NCBI GenBank assembly: GCA_025618425.1
Contig: CM046844.1
Coordinates: 1,125,500-1,189,499 of the forward strand
Reading direction: 5' to 3'
Origin: Heliocidaris tuberculata
Lineage: Eukaryota; Echinodermata; Echinoidea; Camarodonta; Echinometridae
DNA length: 64,000 bases
The notes under the pieces are model-generated. The model did not search any database and was not told the DNA's origin. It saw nothing but the letters and a program-made list of their open reading frames with translations. Positions 45,428 to 57,630 of the stretch are shown here, piece after piece. Each line of letters opens with the position of its first letter. Positions within the stretch are counted from its first letter, which is position 1. A program made the position numbers and the translations under genes.

Positions 45428-46852
45428 CCCCCTTATCTTTTCCTCTTCTCTTTCCTCCGAAATGAATAAATCATTCCTTTTTCTTTTCCTGTATGCTGCA
45501 CTCAGAGTTGGCATAGGTACTTGTTAACTGTGGTGGAAGGTGAACTCTGAAGGTCGAGTCTGTTGATTATTAACCAACTTGTTTTTTAGGTTAATAAGTT
45601 ATGGTGCCAACTCTGTGTGCAGTGACTTCCTTCTTTCTTTCTGACGCCACTCCAAAATTTTAGACAAATATTTAGATACTCCATGTAGTGTTGTTGTTAG
45701 TAGTTCTGTACCTGTTGAAAATATCAGTGAGGGGGGGGGGGGATGGGGGAGTTCTAATATTGAAATGTGCCCTAAATGTAGCATATTTGTCGTGAAAGAC
45801 CAAGTCTTTCAAAAATATATTTAGGAAATACAAAGTGAAACAAATTTGAGTAAATGTAGATGATTATGGCAGGTATTTAGATGTATTGTGTGTTGTCACT
45901 GACATGTTGTGCTGTATCAGGTGAAAATAATTTTTTTTTGTTCTGTATCTATCAATGAGACTGCTCATTCTTTCTGTTTGTAATATAAACAAATGAACAA
46001 ACAAAAAGAAGACAACCATTTTGAAGTGCAAATTTTGATTATTTGAATCAATTATTTTTACAGTGAGGATGAATCTTTTTCAGTTCTTAATACCTCAATG
46101 TGTATTTTTAAAAGTAAGTAAGCATTCACGTCTCTATGTCTAAAGTATTTGTAGACATTTTTGTTGGGTTTCCAGTAGATTTTAAATTGAGATCTGTGTT
46201 TTACAAGGTTTTCATAGGAAGCATTTACTTTTTCCGATGACAGAGAACGGTTGTGTTAAACACAAACTGTGCTGTTACAATATAGGAATGAGGATATTGC
46301 AACATTCAGGACATCCATTGTACAGTGCAAGCTGTTGAGATGTTTGGAAGGACTTCATGTTGAGCCAGTATTTTGCATCATGTTTCTCTTTGTTCTCGTT
46401 GTTTGTCGTTTGACTGGAATTTTTTATGGAAGCCTCCAGCAAACCAATACATTTTCAAAAAGACATTATCAGATTGCCTACTGCAATAAATGAACATGAT
46501 AATTGCATCATACATCATTTAGTAGTGACCGAGTCTGGTATTGAGATTTCATAAGCGGAGATGTTTTTATATATTTGCAACTTTTATGAAGCGTGGATAA
46601 ACAGACTTTTTATAAATGCATCATGTTCAGAGAGAACACAGTGGAAGCAACACTTCCTAATCAGCATTTACCTATATTAGATTTACTCTTTAGTGACACA
46701 TAGCAGTGAGAAAAGTTTGTGACTTCCTATTTCATTTTTTGTACAATCTTCAGTAGGGTTTAGATAGAGCGCAACATACTTTCAGTGTTACAAGTACATT
46801 TACATCTGGTTTTTGAGAACTTTTTGGAATATATTGATTTGTAACATGGTTA

Positions 46853-46858
46853 AATAAA
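46853..46858 (+). promoter_or_regulatory. DDOST: Candidate distal poly(A) signal of DDOST
   Basis: AATAAA about 1.43 kb after the stop, in unique-looking sequence. Earlier AATAAA copies occur near 45463 and 46483, so the 3' UTR length is open. Confidence 0.4.
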
Positions 46859-47344
46859 GATGAAGGCTCTCAATTTGTTTGCCTTGATGGACAAGTGATT
46901 TGTCCAAAAGTATTTTGGAGTTCAATTTGAAGTATTTGAATGTCTGAGGCTCTGAGCACATCAGGTCTTACTCTTAGATTCTTCTTTTTTCTTTTTCATA
47001 AGGAAGCAGTATACTGCAAATGGTATCAGGAGGACCTCTCTTGTTGTAAAATCATAAATGTATCTGCAAATATTTGAATATTTCTTTTAACTTTAATACA
47101 TGTGTGTTCAATAACTAAACGCTTCTGCGCAGAGAAAGAATAAAAGAGAGAAAGTAAGGCAACAAAGAAAAATAGAAATAGATAAAGAGAGAGAGATGAA
47201 GAAAGATAATTAAAGTAGAGGGATCTTTATTTGCATGAGAGTTGCTTTGTTTACAATAATTATGTCAGAGGCTTTATACATTATTTGATTATTTCTTTAT
47301 CATAAAACATTTTCGAGGATGTATTGATTGCATGGTGCTTTCTT

Positions 47345-47370
<26 letters not shown>

Positions 47371-47384
<14 letters not shown>

Positions 47385-47835
47385 AAAGAAATGTCACTAT
47401 GAGACGGTCGTAGCTTTTATTGTCCTTTATTTGTCAAGCTTTCCATCAATGATCTTCATCAGGACTGTATAAAAACACAAAATGATGGCTGACATTTACA
47501 TCGGATTATACATTTCAATTTCTTGCAATGGTTAAGTACTAATCAATATAATTATAAATATTGAGTATGTTGTTTATTATTATCATACAATACAATAATG
47601 ATTATGATGATAATAATCATGATAATAAACAACATAATTGATATTATTATAATTATATTGATTAGTACTTAACCATTGTAAGAAATTGAAATGTATATGT
47701 ATATGTAAATGTCAGCCATCATTTTGCATTTTTATAGTCCTGATGAAGATCATTGATCGAAAGCTTGACAAATAAAGGAGGACAATAAAAGCTACATCCG
47801 TCTCATAGTGACATTTCTTTCATTATACCTTCCAC
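47371..47835. mobile_element. Fold-back element with CTGATGA...GAAA motif in each arm
   Basis: Arms of about 220 bp meet near 47600. Each reads outward: CTGATGA, a GATC-ATT-GATC stem, GAAAGCTTGACAAATAAAGG, AAGCTAC and GTCTCATAGTGACATTTC. A TA run adjoins the left end. The outer part also occurs at 11881-11930. Confidence 0.8.
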
Positions 47836-47884
47836 TGAAACAACTATGAGTGACCACCAGCGTTGTGTTCGAGAAACATTTCTT

Positions 47885-47915
<31 letters not shown>

Positions 47916-48149
47916 GTATGTATGTATGTATATATTCATCATATACTCACTGGTCCTCTTGGGGGAGGAGGGGGGGGGGGTCAATGCTTTTTGTTATACC
48001 TTTCTCCATTTAACTTTAATGTTGCCAACTTAAAATAGCTGTTCTCCCATCTATCCATCATTTGTTTAAATAATATGGCACCCTCTCATTTTAGAAAAAT
48101 CCTGACGAGGAACTAGGAATCAGTTTTTCTTTGCATCATTAGTTCACAC

Positions 48150-48837
48150 CAAGGGCGTCAACAGCTTCTGAAAAGTTGGGGGGGGGGGGGGGGGACACTG
48201 AGCGAGGGAGGTGTGGAAGGGGGATGCCCTCCCTCCCACGGTAGGGATTTTTTGAAGTTTTGCCATCGACGTATACGTAACGTACGTAAGCAGCACAGGC
48301 AGCATAGCTTAGCGCAAGCTTACCGTAAGGCTAAGCTTGCGCTATTAAAAGCTATATGCTACGTAAGCAGGACTGCACCCGATAGCGCTGCACAAGGCCA
48401 TTAATTAGGCCCAGGCCCCCCCCCCTAAACTAAGCTTGCGCTAAGCTATATGCTACGTAAGCAGGACTGCACCCGATAGCGCTGCACAAGGCCATTAATT
48501 AGGCCCAGCCCCCCCCCCCCCCCTCAGGCCTCGCGCGGCGACCGGCTATAGGCGAGATCTAGAATAAAATTTGCAACTCGATCGAACGCCGCGCCGCGCC
48601 GCGCCATGGCAGTGCTGCATGGCGAGGGAAGAGGATTGGGACAATTTCAACAAAGCAAAAAATGTCAACAAGGGCAGTTGAACATTAATATTTGAGTATT
48701 CCTCAAACTCAAGGCATGCAAAAGAACAAGATAGAAGTGCTTTTCAGGATTTTAGTAATGGGTTTGAACCCCAAAAGTGGGGGGGGGGGGACAAATGATA
48801 TGATGTCCCCCCTATCCCCCACCTGTTTACGCCCTTG
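48150..48837. mobile_element. hAT-like element, 688 bp, perfect 8 bp duplication
   Basis: Starts CAAGGGCGTCAAC and ends GTTTACGCCCTTG. GTTCACAC at 48142-48149 is repeated exactly at 48838-48845. Inside, a unit of about 95 bp (GCTATATGCTACGTAAGCAG to a C-tract) is duplicated at about 48332-48525. G-tracts lie near both ends. Confidence 0.85.
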
Positions 48838-49049
48838 GTTCACACTAGCTCGCATGTCCTTTTTACTTGTCCTAAAGTCTGAGTCAGTTTCTCTAATTAT
48901 CTTCTCTCCGATCTCCACACAATGTTTTGGATACACACGCACTCAAAATTGATAAAATAATGAAAAAAAAAGGCTTAACTTTAGAGTGGATTAATGCTCA
49001 TATAAAAGGCCTTGTTCATTGCATATTGAACAATGTCCTTATCATTCAT

Positions 49050-49290
49050 ATTTATAACGATGATAATGATAATGAAAATAATGATGGTGATGTTAGCAGG
49101 AATAATGATATTTCTATTATTCCTATTATCATGATTGATATTCATCATACTGATAGAAATGATAACAGCTATAATAAAAATTATGAATAGTTAATAATAG
49201 TAATAATAAGAATGGATAATGGCAATAATAATGATAATAACAATGGTAATAATTATACTAATTAATAAAGATAATAAACAATAATACTAA
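49050..49290. repeat. Degenerate (AATGAT)n microsatellite
   Basis: AAT/GAT-rich simple sequence, resumed at 49340-49440. Confidence 0.85.
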
Positions 49291-49465
49291 TGATTCATTT
49301 TCAAGGTTTATTAGAACATACAGAATGGCTGAATTGAGATGCAATGATAATGAAAATAATTGTACATGTAATTGTAATGATAATGATGATAATGATAGTA
49401 ATAAGAGGAATAATATTAATAAAAATAGTAATTTCAATAACTACAACAACAACAAACGGAGTGAG

Positions 49466-49525
49466 CACTGGCGTAGCCAGGGGGGGGGCACAAGGGGGCC
49501 ATGGCCCCCCCCCTGTTGATCGGAG

Positions 49526-49562
<37 letters not shown>

Positions 49563-50293
49563 AATTTCCTTTTCACATGCTGGTCTTACTAGGACTTACC
49601 CTACCCTACCTTACAATCGAAATAAGGAAAAATAAAATGGAAATATTACCAAAAAAGTAAACAAAATAAACACTGCTTTAGGCCGATGATAAGATTGTAT
49701 CTGTAGTATCCTGGATTAAAGACTAATCGCACTAAAATATATACGAGACAGTAGTGTTGTGAAACTGATTTGATACAATAATAATGATAGTTGAAACAAT
49801 GTAAACTACCCGTCTGCATGTCATCATTAATCAGTCGCGTGATTGACTATGTGTTGGTGATCCCTTTGAAAGGTCAGATGTTACAGTATCAATTTCTGAT
49901 CAGCTAACTAGACGATCCTTCTTATACGCAGGCGCAGAAAATACTGTTTTGTTACGTTTTGCTATGGTTTTCGAGTTAGTTTCCTGTTATTTTTTTTCAT
50001 GGTTTAAGTCTAACAGAACATTTATATTTCTTTTAGTTTGTCGAGAGTTGAAAGAAATTGTACTCAGAATGATGAAGAGGCGTATCAGTTATTCTTGCCG
50101 AATATAAACCTCTCTTTGTGAATGGGTATATGTCCGATGGAGGCAATAACCATTTTCTTCGTTTTGTAAATCTTGAGTTTGTTTAAGAGTTATCATTGTG
50201 GTAGCCAACATTGCTTTTATACGAGGAGAAGCAAAACACTGTTCGCTCCCTCGCCTTGGCCCCCCCTCTTGAAAAATCCTGGCTACGCCAGTG
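49466..50293. mobile_element. hAT-like element, 828 bp, perfect 8 bp duplication
   Basis: Starts CACTGGCGTAGCCAGG and ends CCTGGCTACGCCAGTG, a 16 bp perfect inverted repeat. GGAGTGAG at 49458-49465 is repeated exactly at 50294-50301. A G-tract and an A run of about 30 lie near the left end. No transposase is seen. Confidence 0.9.
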
Positions 50294-50389
50294 GGAGTGA
50301 GTCTGTTGTATTGGTGTAAGGACATTCATTAGTCATTTCCTACTGATAAGATGCAAGCCTGTCTGTTATGCGTCATGATATTTTCGGTC

Positions 50390-50900
50390 ATAAAGAAAAC
50401 CATCAGGCCATTACTATTACCACCCATTAATCATACCTATCATCAGACAACCTCACTTCAAGTAATCCATTCGAAAAAAAAAAAAAAAAAAAAAAAAAAA
50501 CTTCAGTCATAAAAATGCTCATCAGTTTCCCTTTTGATAAAATACAAGCCCTGGTTCCTTTAAATCTATGGGGATATATGAAAATTACGTATTTAATGGG
50601 TAAAGAAGGCCTATACGTAAAACGATAATTTCCATCACACCCGTTAAAAAAAAGTATATCTTCAGAACCCAAGATAGACGCCATAGCATTCACAGCTGCA
50701 TACACCGCTGGACGTTCGGCGTTGAATGAGGGATAAATACCGTCCTTGCAATCATTCAGCGGGCTTTTCAATTTGAAAGTTTGGTTTCTTTGATTGTTCA
50801 TTAACCCTCATCCTATATATTTACAAACAAAAGATTTCAGTAATCAGAATCTGTTTCATTCCCATTTTAGAATGGCGTGAAATATGGGCACGTTTGAATA
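50390..50900 (-). mobile_element. LINE-relic copy A
   Basis: The block ATGAGCATTTTTATGACTGAAG to GAAGTGAGGTTGT (in parts) matches, inverted, the end of copy B near 52350-52480. A 124-codon frame upstream on this strand (with RPAVYAAVNAMASILGSEDI) has no family I recognise. Confidence 0.45.
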
Positions 50901-50919
50901 CACTAAATTCTTTATCATT

Positions 50920-50957
50920 TGTACCAGATTGATAAGCCACAGAGCTCGTATAGCTAG
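50920..50957 (-). repeat. Solo end of the fold-back family
   Basis: GTACCAGATTGATAAGCCAC and AGAGCTCGTATAGCTAGA match the outer hairpin region of the elements at 25.6-28.1 kb. It sits at the junction of relic copies A and B. Confidence 0.75.
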
Positions 50958-52480
50958 ATTTGATCAGACATCGTGCTTGACTTGAACATGATTTGATAAG
51001 CTTGGGCATTTTTTCAGCAATCTGATCCGTAGCATCAAAATCGTAATTAAACGCCCAAACGATGTTTTTTTAAGGTGAACCAGCCTTTTTGACATGGAAA
51101 TGATTTAACATGTACATGTTCAAGCATTTGAGTCGAGCTCTAAGATCTAGTATAATGCATGTTTTCCCCCGAAAAAAATCAGATCTGCGAGGAAATGTCA
51201 ATTCAAAGGTTGAAAAGTCGAATAAACCGTTTGATGTCTCTCTGCACATTTTAACATAAAATTCAGAGTCTTTTATAGGTGTCAGTATGTACTTTCAATC
51301 AATAATATGGTACGTTTTTGGAAACTACCTTGGTACTATACCTTGGCCTGCAGATTTCTAAAGCTGTCAACAACAACAACAACAACAACAAAAGAGAGAA
51401 ACGAAGAAAACAGCAAAAGAAAACACTTGCACCTGCACCGGAAATAGATTCAGCTAGGGTCTGCTAACCAAATAGCAAAGCTAGACTGCTCCATTAACTG
51501 AAGGCGCATCTTTTGATACTTCAGTATTAATTTGTAATATTCTATTGAATGTTACGGGGGATTCTGTCGTTTAAACAGAGGAATGCTCTTCGTAAAAGGC
51601 CTAACACTACATCCAGATCTGTTCCATGTCCAGCATAAAGAAGACATCGTCACAGTCAGGGGGGGGGGGGGGTGCCACTTTTGTAGGGGGGTCACAGGTA
51701 GTAATCAAATCTCTGAAAAGCACACCCCCCCCCCAAATAAATGTTATGGTCACGCTCATGGAGGCCTTCACACTGTACATGTACTTTATTTGGCAGTTAT
51801 AGGTCACGTTTACATTGCATTGGCAAGCCGTGCAAAAACCGCCCTAAAAGGGAAAATTTGGGCTAAAAAGAAGTTGCATTCATAAAAGCAAAAAATATCA
51901 GTGGGTAAAACAAAATGCATTTGTGGAAAGCAGTAAAACTGAAAACAAAGTTATCTTTATAGCACATTTTGGGCGGGAGAGGGGGTCATCCCCCCCCCCC
52001 CCCCACTCCTCCGTTTGATAATAAAATATATGATTTTATGCTATAGCCTGGGATCTGGCACGATTTCTGCGTTGCGGATGCTGACAGCAGCTAGTGAATA
52101 AAAGCATCAACCTTGATGTATACGTCCCGCATCTTATAGTGATTGCACAGAACACATCATGACGGAAAAGGTCATCTATGAAATATATTTTGGAAGAACT
52201 AGATAAATTCGGAAATGTTGCTGGTCCAGTGATTAATAAAGATAAAATTATTAAAATGGTTAGGTTCAACAGAAGATCATTGGAACTTCGAAGCTTTTGG
52301 TTTACATTAGACAGATGGCTGTATCAAATATTTAGGAAATCCTGCTTGCATTTCATCAAAAGGTAAACTAATGAGCATTTTTATGTCTGAAGTCTTTTTT
52401 TTTCCTCAAATGGTTTAGGTGAAGTGAGGTTGTTTACTGATAGGCATGATGGATGGATGGTAACAGTAAAGGCCTAATGG
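50958..52480 (+). mobile_element. L1/Tx1-like LINE relic copy B
   Basis: Matches copy C in inverse orientation over more than 1.3 kb. Near 52180-52260 it encodes EELDKFGNVAGPVINKDK, the reverse-transcriptase region that follows the catalytic YADD in L1/Tx1-type elements. It is decayed. It retains the empty site GACAGATG at 52310-52317. Confidence 0.6.
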
Positions 52481-52539
52481 ATAAAACGTGCCCATTTTCC
52501 TCTATTTTGTTATTTCATATATATTGCTGTGATGAGTAT

Positions 52540-52805
52540 AATGTTGGGATGGGGGGGGGGGGGGGTAAGGAAGGGATCTGTAAATGGAAACGGATCACAA
52601 GCAATTGATCCTTTGTGGTATTTTATCTGTTTTGATAAACGTATATTCGAGTTGATTTAAGACGTGATCACATTTTATACTTGTTACTATTTATTAACCT
52701 ATTCATTCTTTTGCATTGTTTTGTTATCAGTTGTAATATTTTACTATTCTTAAATCGTTTTACATTGTATTTAAATTGTATAAAGAACACAATAAATAAA
52801 TAAAT
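52540..52805. other. G-tract and AT-rich sequence
   Basis: G run at 52551-52565. The end AACACAATAAATAAATAAAT could be a LINE tail. No gene. Confidence 0.4.
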
Positions 52806-52906
52806 TAAGCACATTATGACAATTTCCTAATGAAAGGAGATGGTTATGGAAATCCAACCATGGTGTATAGGCGTACGTAACGGCTACAATTTTCCTATGT
52901 TCTAAG

Positions 52907-53362
52907 GGGAGGGGGGTACTCGTTTTTTCCGAAGGTTCGTTTTTTCTTAAGGTTCATAAATCCGAAGGCTCGTGATTCCGAAACACAAATTTCCCAAAGC
53001 AGGAGGTTCATAATTCTGAACATTCTATACATTTCTCAGAAGGTTCATTATTTCGAAGGTTCGTAATTCCAAAAATGAAATAGGGATGATAATCCCGAAT
53101 GTTCGTAATTCTGAAATTGAAATAGGGTTCGCAATTCTTGAAAAAGGGTTCATAATTCCGAAAATGAAATAGGGTACATAATTCCGAATATCAAAAGGGG
53201 TTCATAATTCCGAATGTTCGTAATTCTTGATCTGAAAATGCAATAGAGCCCTAAATAACTTTTCGCAATTATGAAACCCTCTTTTTATTTTCGCAATTAT
53301 GAGCCTTCGGAAAAACGAACCTTTGGAATTATAAACCTTCGGAAAACGTCATGTACCCGTTC
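52907..53362. mobile_element. Fold-back element built of GGTTCATAATTCCGAA units
   Basis: The left end TACTCGTTTTTTCCGAAGG is loosely mirrored by CCTTCGGAAAACGTCATGTA. Between them about ten degenerate copies of GGTTCRTAATTCCGAA occur, inverted near the right end. Confidence 0.6.
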
Positions 53363-53379
53363 TAATGATATTAACCGCA

Positions 53380-54140
53380 CAATGAAGGCGTGTACACATT
53401 CATCCTTGTTTTCAATATACATGTACTTTTTATTTTGCAAGAAAATGTGTATTTACCCCCACCCCAGAGGGCAGAAATGATCAATGTATATACACTTGCA
53501 GTATGTACAAAGTATGTGCATTGAAATGTTTAATTTCTATCTTCAACCCGATTCTAAAAATAAAACAAAACAAAACATGGTAACACTTATATCACAGTTC
53601 CATGTCTCATAATATGATGTTTTGTGCTTTTTTTTCCCACCCTAAATATGTGTGTTTATTGCAACAAAACATCTCACATTTAATTTTCGTTTAAAAAAAC
53701 AACAACAAAGCAATATGACATTCTACAGATATATTTTCAACATTTCAGGTAAATTATACATTTTTCGTTTTCTTTTTTTACAAGAGCAATATTGTTGTCG
53801 ATTCGTATTTAAGTTCCTTCAAAAAAGTAAACCGCGAATTTTTCCTCCTATCATCTTGTCCTTTTTCTCAACAAAGCACTGGTGTTAAAATCAGGGTCTA
53901 CATTATAAACATTTTTTTTACCATTTCGAATAATTTATCCAATAAAGGAATGTTCTTTTCACATTTCAAAAAGCATGAAATAAATCTTCTGTACAGTAAC
54001 ATGTTTCACATATATCGGAGTTACTAAGTTGCCATAAAACCAACTTCTTTTTTTTGTAGGAATCAAGTCATAAAGCATTTTGAAATTAAATTGTTTCAAT
54101 TTGTTTTCTTTTATATTTTTCTAATTTCTTGACAAATTAG
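53380..54140. other. AT-rich stretch without a supported gene
   Basis: Short frames only; no paired repeat ends recognised. Confidence 0.4.
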
Positions 54141-54149
54141 TATTTTTTG

Positions 54150-56030
54150 AGTTTCAATTAATTCAGTACAAAATTATAAATTATCTTTTCTAATATTTTC
54201 ACAATATTATTTTGTACTGAGCAAAACATAATCAAATTAACTTTTTGACTAATAAGAAATGCCTTAATTATGAGAACTCTTCCTTTAATGGTAAGATTTC
54301 TCCTCCTCCAATTGTCTACAATCCTCTGTATCTTTTGTAGTTTGGTTTCCCATAATTTCACAACTAAATCTAAATCAGTGTCTATGTGTAAACGCCTAAA
54401 TATTTTGATACAGCCATCTGTCCAGTGGCGGATTTAGGGGTGGGGGGGATTCCGGCCAGTGCCCCCCCCCCTTTTGAAAGAAAAGTATACATTGTACCCC
54501 CCCCCTTTTAGAACTGATAACCTTTTTTTTTTTTTTTTTTTTTTTGCTTGCTTGTCAGAGAATTCTGGAGGAAAACTGGACCAAAAAAATCTGATAACCC
54601 TTTTTTTTTTCTTGCTTGTCAGAAAATTTGTGCCCCCCCCCCCTTTACAAAATTCTGGATCCGCCCCTGCATCTGTCCAATGTAAAACAAAAGCTTCGAA
54701 GTTCCAATGATCTTCTGTTGAACCTAACCATTTCAATATTGTTTTATCTTTATTAATCATTGGACCAGCAACATTTCCAAATTTATCTAATTCTTCCAAA
54801 ATACATTTGAGAGATGACTTTTCCCCTCATGATGTGTTCTGTGCAATCACTATGACAAGATGCGAGACGTACATCGAGGTTCATGCTTTATATTCACTCT
54901 CCAGTTGCTGTCAGCATCCGCAAATCATGCCAGATCCCAGGCTAGCATAAAATCATATATTTTATTATCAAACGGAGGGGGGTGGGGGGGGGGGGGGGGT
55001 TGACCCCCTCTCCTGTCCAAAATGTGATATAAAGATAAATTTGTTTTCAGTTGTACTGCTTTCCACAAATGCATTTTGTTTTACCCATTGATTTTTCTGC
55101 TTTTATTGAATGCAACTTCTTTTTAGCCCAAACTTTCCTCTTTAAGCCGGTTTTTGCACAGCTTACCGATGCAATGCAAACGTGACTATAATATTTATAA
55201 ACATTGCCCCCTCCCTATTAGTTGTTTTCTCAGGAAAGTGACAACTCTCCCTTCCCCCTTTGATGGGGTGCTTTCAGAGATTTCGTTACTACCTGTGATG
55301 CCCCCTACAAAAGTGGCACCGCCCCTGACCGTTATAATGTCTTATTTATGCTGGACATGAAACAGATCTGGATGTAGTGTTAGACCTTTTACGTAGAGCA
55401 TTCTTCTTTTTAAACGACAGACTCCCCCGTAACATTCAATAGAATATTACAAATTTTAATACTGAAGTATCAAAAAGACAGCGCGTGTTCAGTTGATGGG
55501 GAAGTCTTTGCTGTTCTGATGCAGGTACAGGTGGTTTTCCTATGTTTGTTTTCTTCCTTTCTTTCGTGCTTTTGTAGTTGTTGTTGTTGTAGACAGCTTT
55601 AGAAATGTGCAGGCTATTTTTTAAATTCCTCTTTTATTGTACCTTTACCAAGGTAGTTCCAAACGTACCATGTTACTGACTGAAAGTACGCAATGACACC
55701 TTTAAAAGACTCTGAGTGTTAAAAATATGCAGAGAGGCATCCAACGGTTTATTCGATTTTTCAAACTTTGAAACCACCTGTCTTTGCTAAATTACTCGGT
55801 GGAAAACATGCATTATAGATCTTAGAGCTCGACAATGTTTGAATATGTACATATTAAATCCTTTCCATGTCAAAAAGGCTGGTCCACCTTTAAAAACATC
55901 GGTTAGGCGTTTAATTACGATTTCGGTGCTACGAATCAGATTGCTGACTAATAATGCCCAATTACAAGCTTATCAAATCATGTTCAAGTCAAGCACGATA
56001 CGATGTTTGATCAAATCACGCTGACAGTTG
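54150..56030 (-). mobile_element. L1/Tx1-like LINE relic copy C
   Basis: On the minus strand it encodes EELDKFGNVAGPMINKDK followed by TILKWLGS, and further on KIQRIVDNWRRRNLTIKGRV with LIIKAFLISQ, the typical post-palm region of L1/Tx1 reverse transcriptases. It is interrupted by the hAT-like MITE at 54423-54669. The rest matches copy B inverted, up to near 56025. Confidence 0.65.
54423..54669. mobile_element. hAT-like MITE inside LINE relic, empty site known
   Basis: Starts CAGTGGCGGATTTAGGGG and ends CTGGATCCGCCCCTG. CATCTGTC at 54415-54422 is repeated exactly at 54670-54677. Copy B at 52310-52317 has the same target once, without insertion. Confidence 0.95.
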
Positions 56031-56430
56031 TGAAATAATACAAAAGTGTAATGATTGGTCGAACTTTAAAGCATACAGAAAAAGGTGCATAAAATGCCAT
56101 GATGTATACTGAGGAGTACAAATATTGACCATACATTTACATTTAAATAATGATTATTCATTTATTTGATTTATTCATTTCATCTCCTTTTTTTTTTTTT
56201 TTTTTTTTTTACTGTATCCTCTTCAGTCTACAAACTCCTTTCACTGATATAAATATTTTCAGATCCCTTACGAATAAATTAAATGCAGTGTGAAATACGC
56301 GACATGGATTATGAAAACAAATTCATGAACTAATACTGATTATAAATATATGGTATTGTAAAACATTCTGTGATTAGAATATTGCGAAACCAATTGTTTA
56401 TTGTCGTGATAAGGAAAATGAATATATTAA

Positions 56431-56838
56431 CCCTTTCGAGACAATTGACCACATTTTGTGGTTTAGCTCAATAACTTTTTATTCAGAGCTCTAAAAAATG
56501 TACCAGATGCATGAGTAGAAAGAGTAAAAATTTCTGTATACACTATGTCCATTTTTGTTGCATGACCATATTGCGTTTTATTCCAGGAATTTTAAAAAGG
56601 AGAATAAGCTTTGAAATCCTTAAATTGGCAACACATTGAGAGTTTCAAAATCATTGTTTTTCATCAAAATTGGCAATTTTTTCAACTTTTCGACAAAATT
56701 TCTAACCATGTATATTGTTCTCAAAGACATTACACCCTATTAGAACCATGTAGCACTAAAATAAAAATATTAATGTTGCCAATTTGAAGAATGAAATGTG
56801 ATCAATTTAGCCCTTAAATAATTCCTGTCCTGAAAGGG
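56431..56838. mobile_element. piggyBac-like MITE at TTAA
   Basis: TTAA at 56427-56430 and 56839-56842 frame ends CCCTTTCGAGACA and TGTCCTGAAAGGG. TTAA duplication and CCYT ends are typical of piggyBac. No transposase. Confidence 0.75.
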
Positions 56839-56849
56839 TTAAACGGGCT

Positions 56850-57630
56850 AGGGGAGGATGGATAACGGGGATAGATTGAGGGTGAGTGAACGAGAAAGAG
56901 AGTAAGAGAGGGTAGAATAAGGTAACGGAAGACACAAGAATAGAATAGATTAATGCGATAAGAGGAGTAACATGGGTTTTGAAGATGTAATTTTAATGGG
57001 TGTGATAAAAATTAGCTTCGTTTTCATGGTTTTGCGTAGGCCCTCGTTAAAGGAAAAGTTTTCTCAGTTTCTGACCTCCGTTTGGCAACTTAGTGATGTC
57101 ACTCGCAGATTTAGGGCGGGGGGGGGGGGGGGGGGTGCAAAATTGGCCTGTTGTCCCCTTTTGAAATCTAGGCATACCGTAAGTAGAACTTTGTTCGAAC
57201 ATGAATTTCATACTGGCATTAGACCATTATTTAGTAACTTTAATATTCAGTGGTTTTTTTTAAATTTCAGTGATTTAGTATCATAGAAAGTTAACGACTT
57301 TTAAAACGGGGAAATTTTGAACTATGATATTTCCATGAAAGAAGACAAATAGTGTTATCATTCTTTTTTTTTTCCTTTTTTTTTTTACCTGTTCCTTACT
57401 TTTTGCGCTTCATCAATATGGCTCTACAATCTTTCCCAAAGTTTCCTTTAAAGAGTGTTTAAACAAAGAAACAGTGTCAGAAACAAAATTCCTTCGCCAG
57501 TTTGTTCGCACTTTCCTTAATCTTAGCTATAATGCAGAGGAAATTAAACAAAGCAAGACAAAAATCGTTGAAATTGTTTCATTTTAGATGATATGAATGT
57601 ATCAATACATGTACATGTATATCTGCTTAT
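56850..57630. other. No supported gene
   Basis: Contains a G-tract repeat fragment near 57100-57170 (GCAGATTTAGGGCGGGG) and T-rich sequence; short frames only. Confidence 0.4.
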
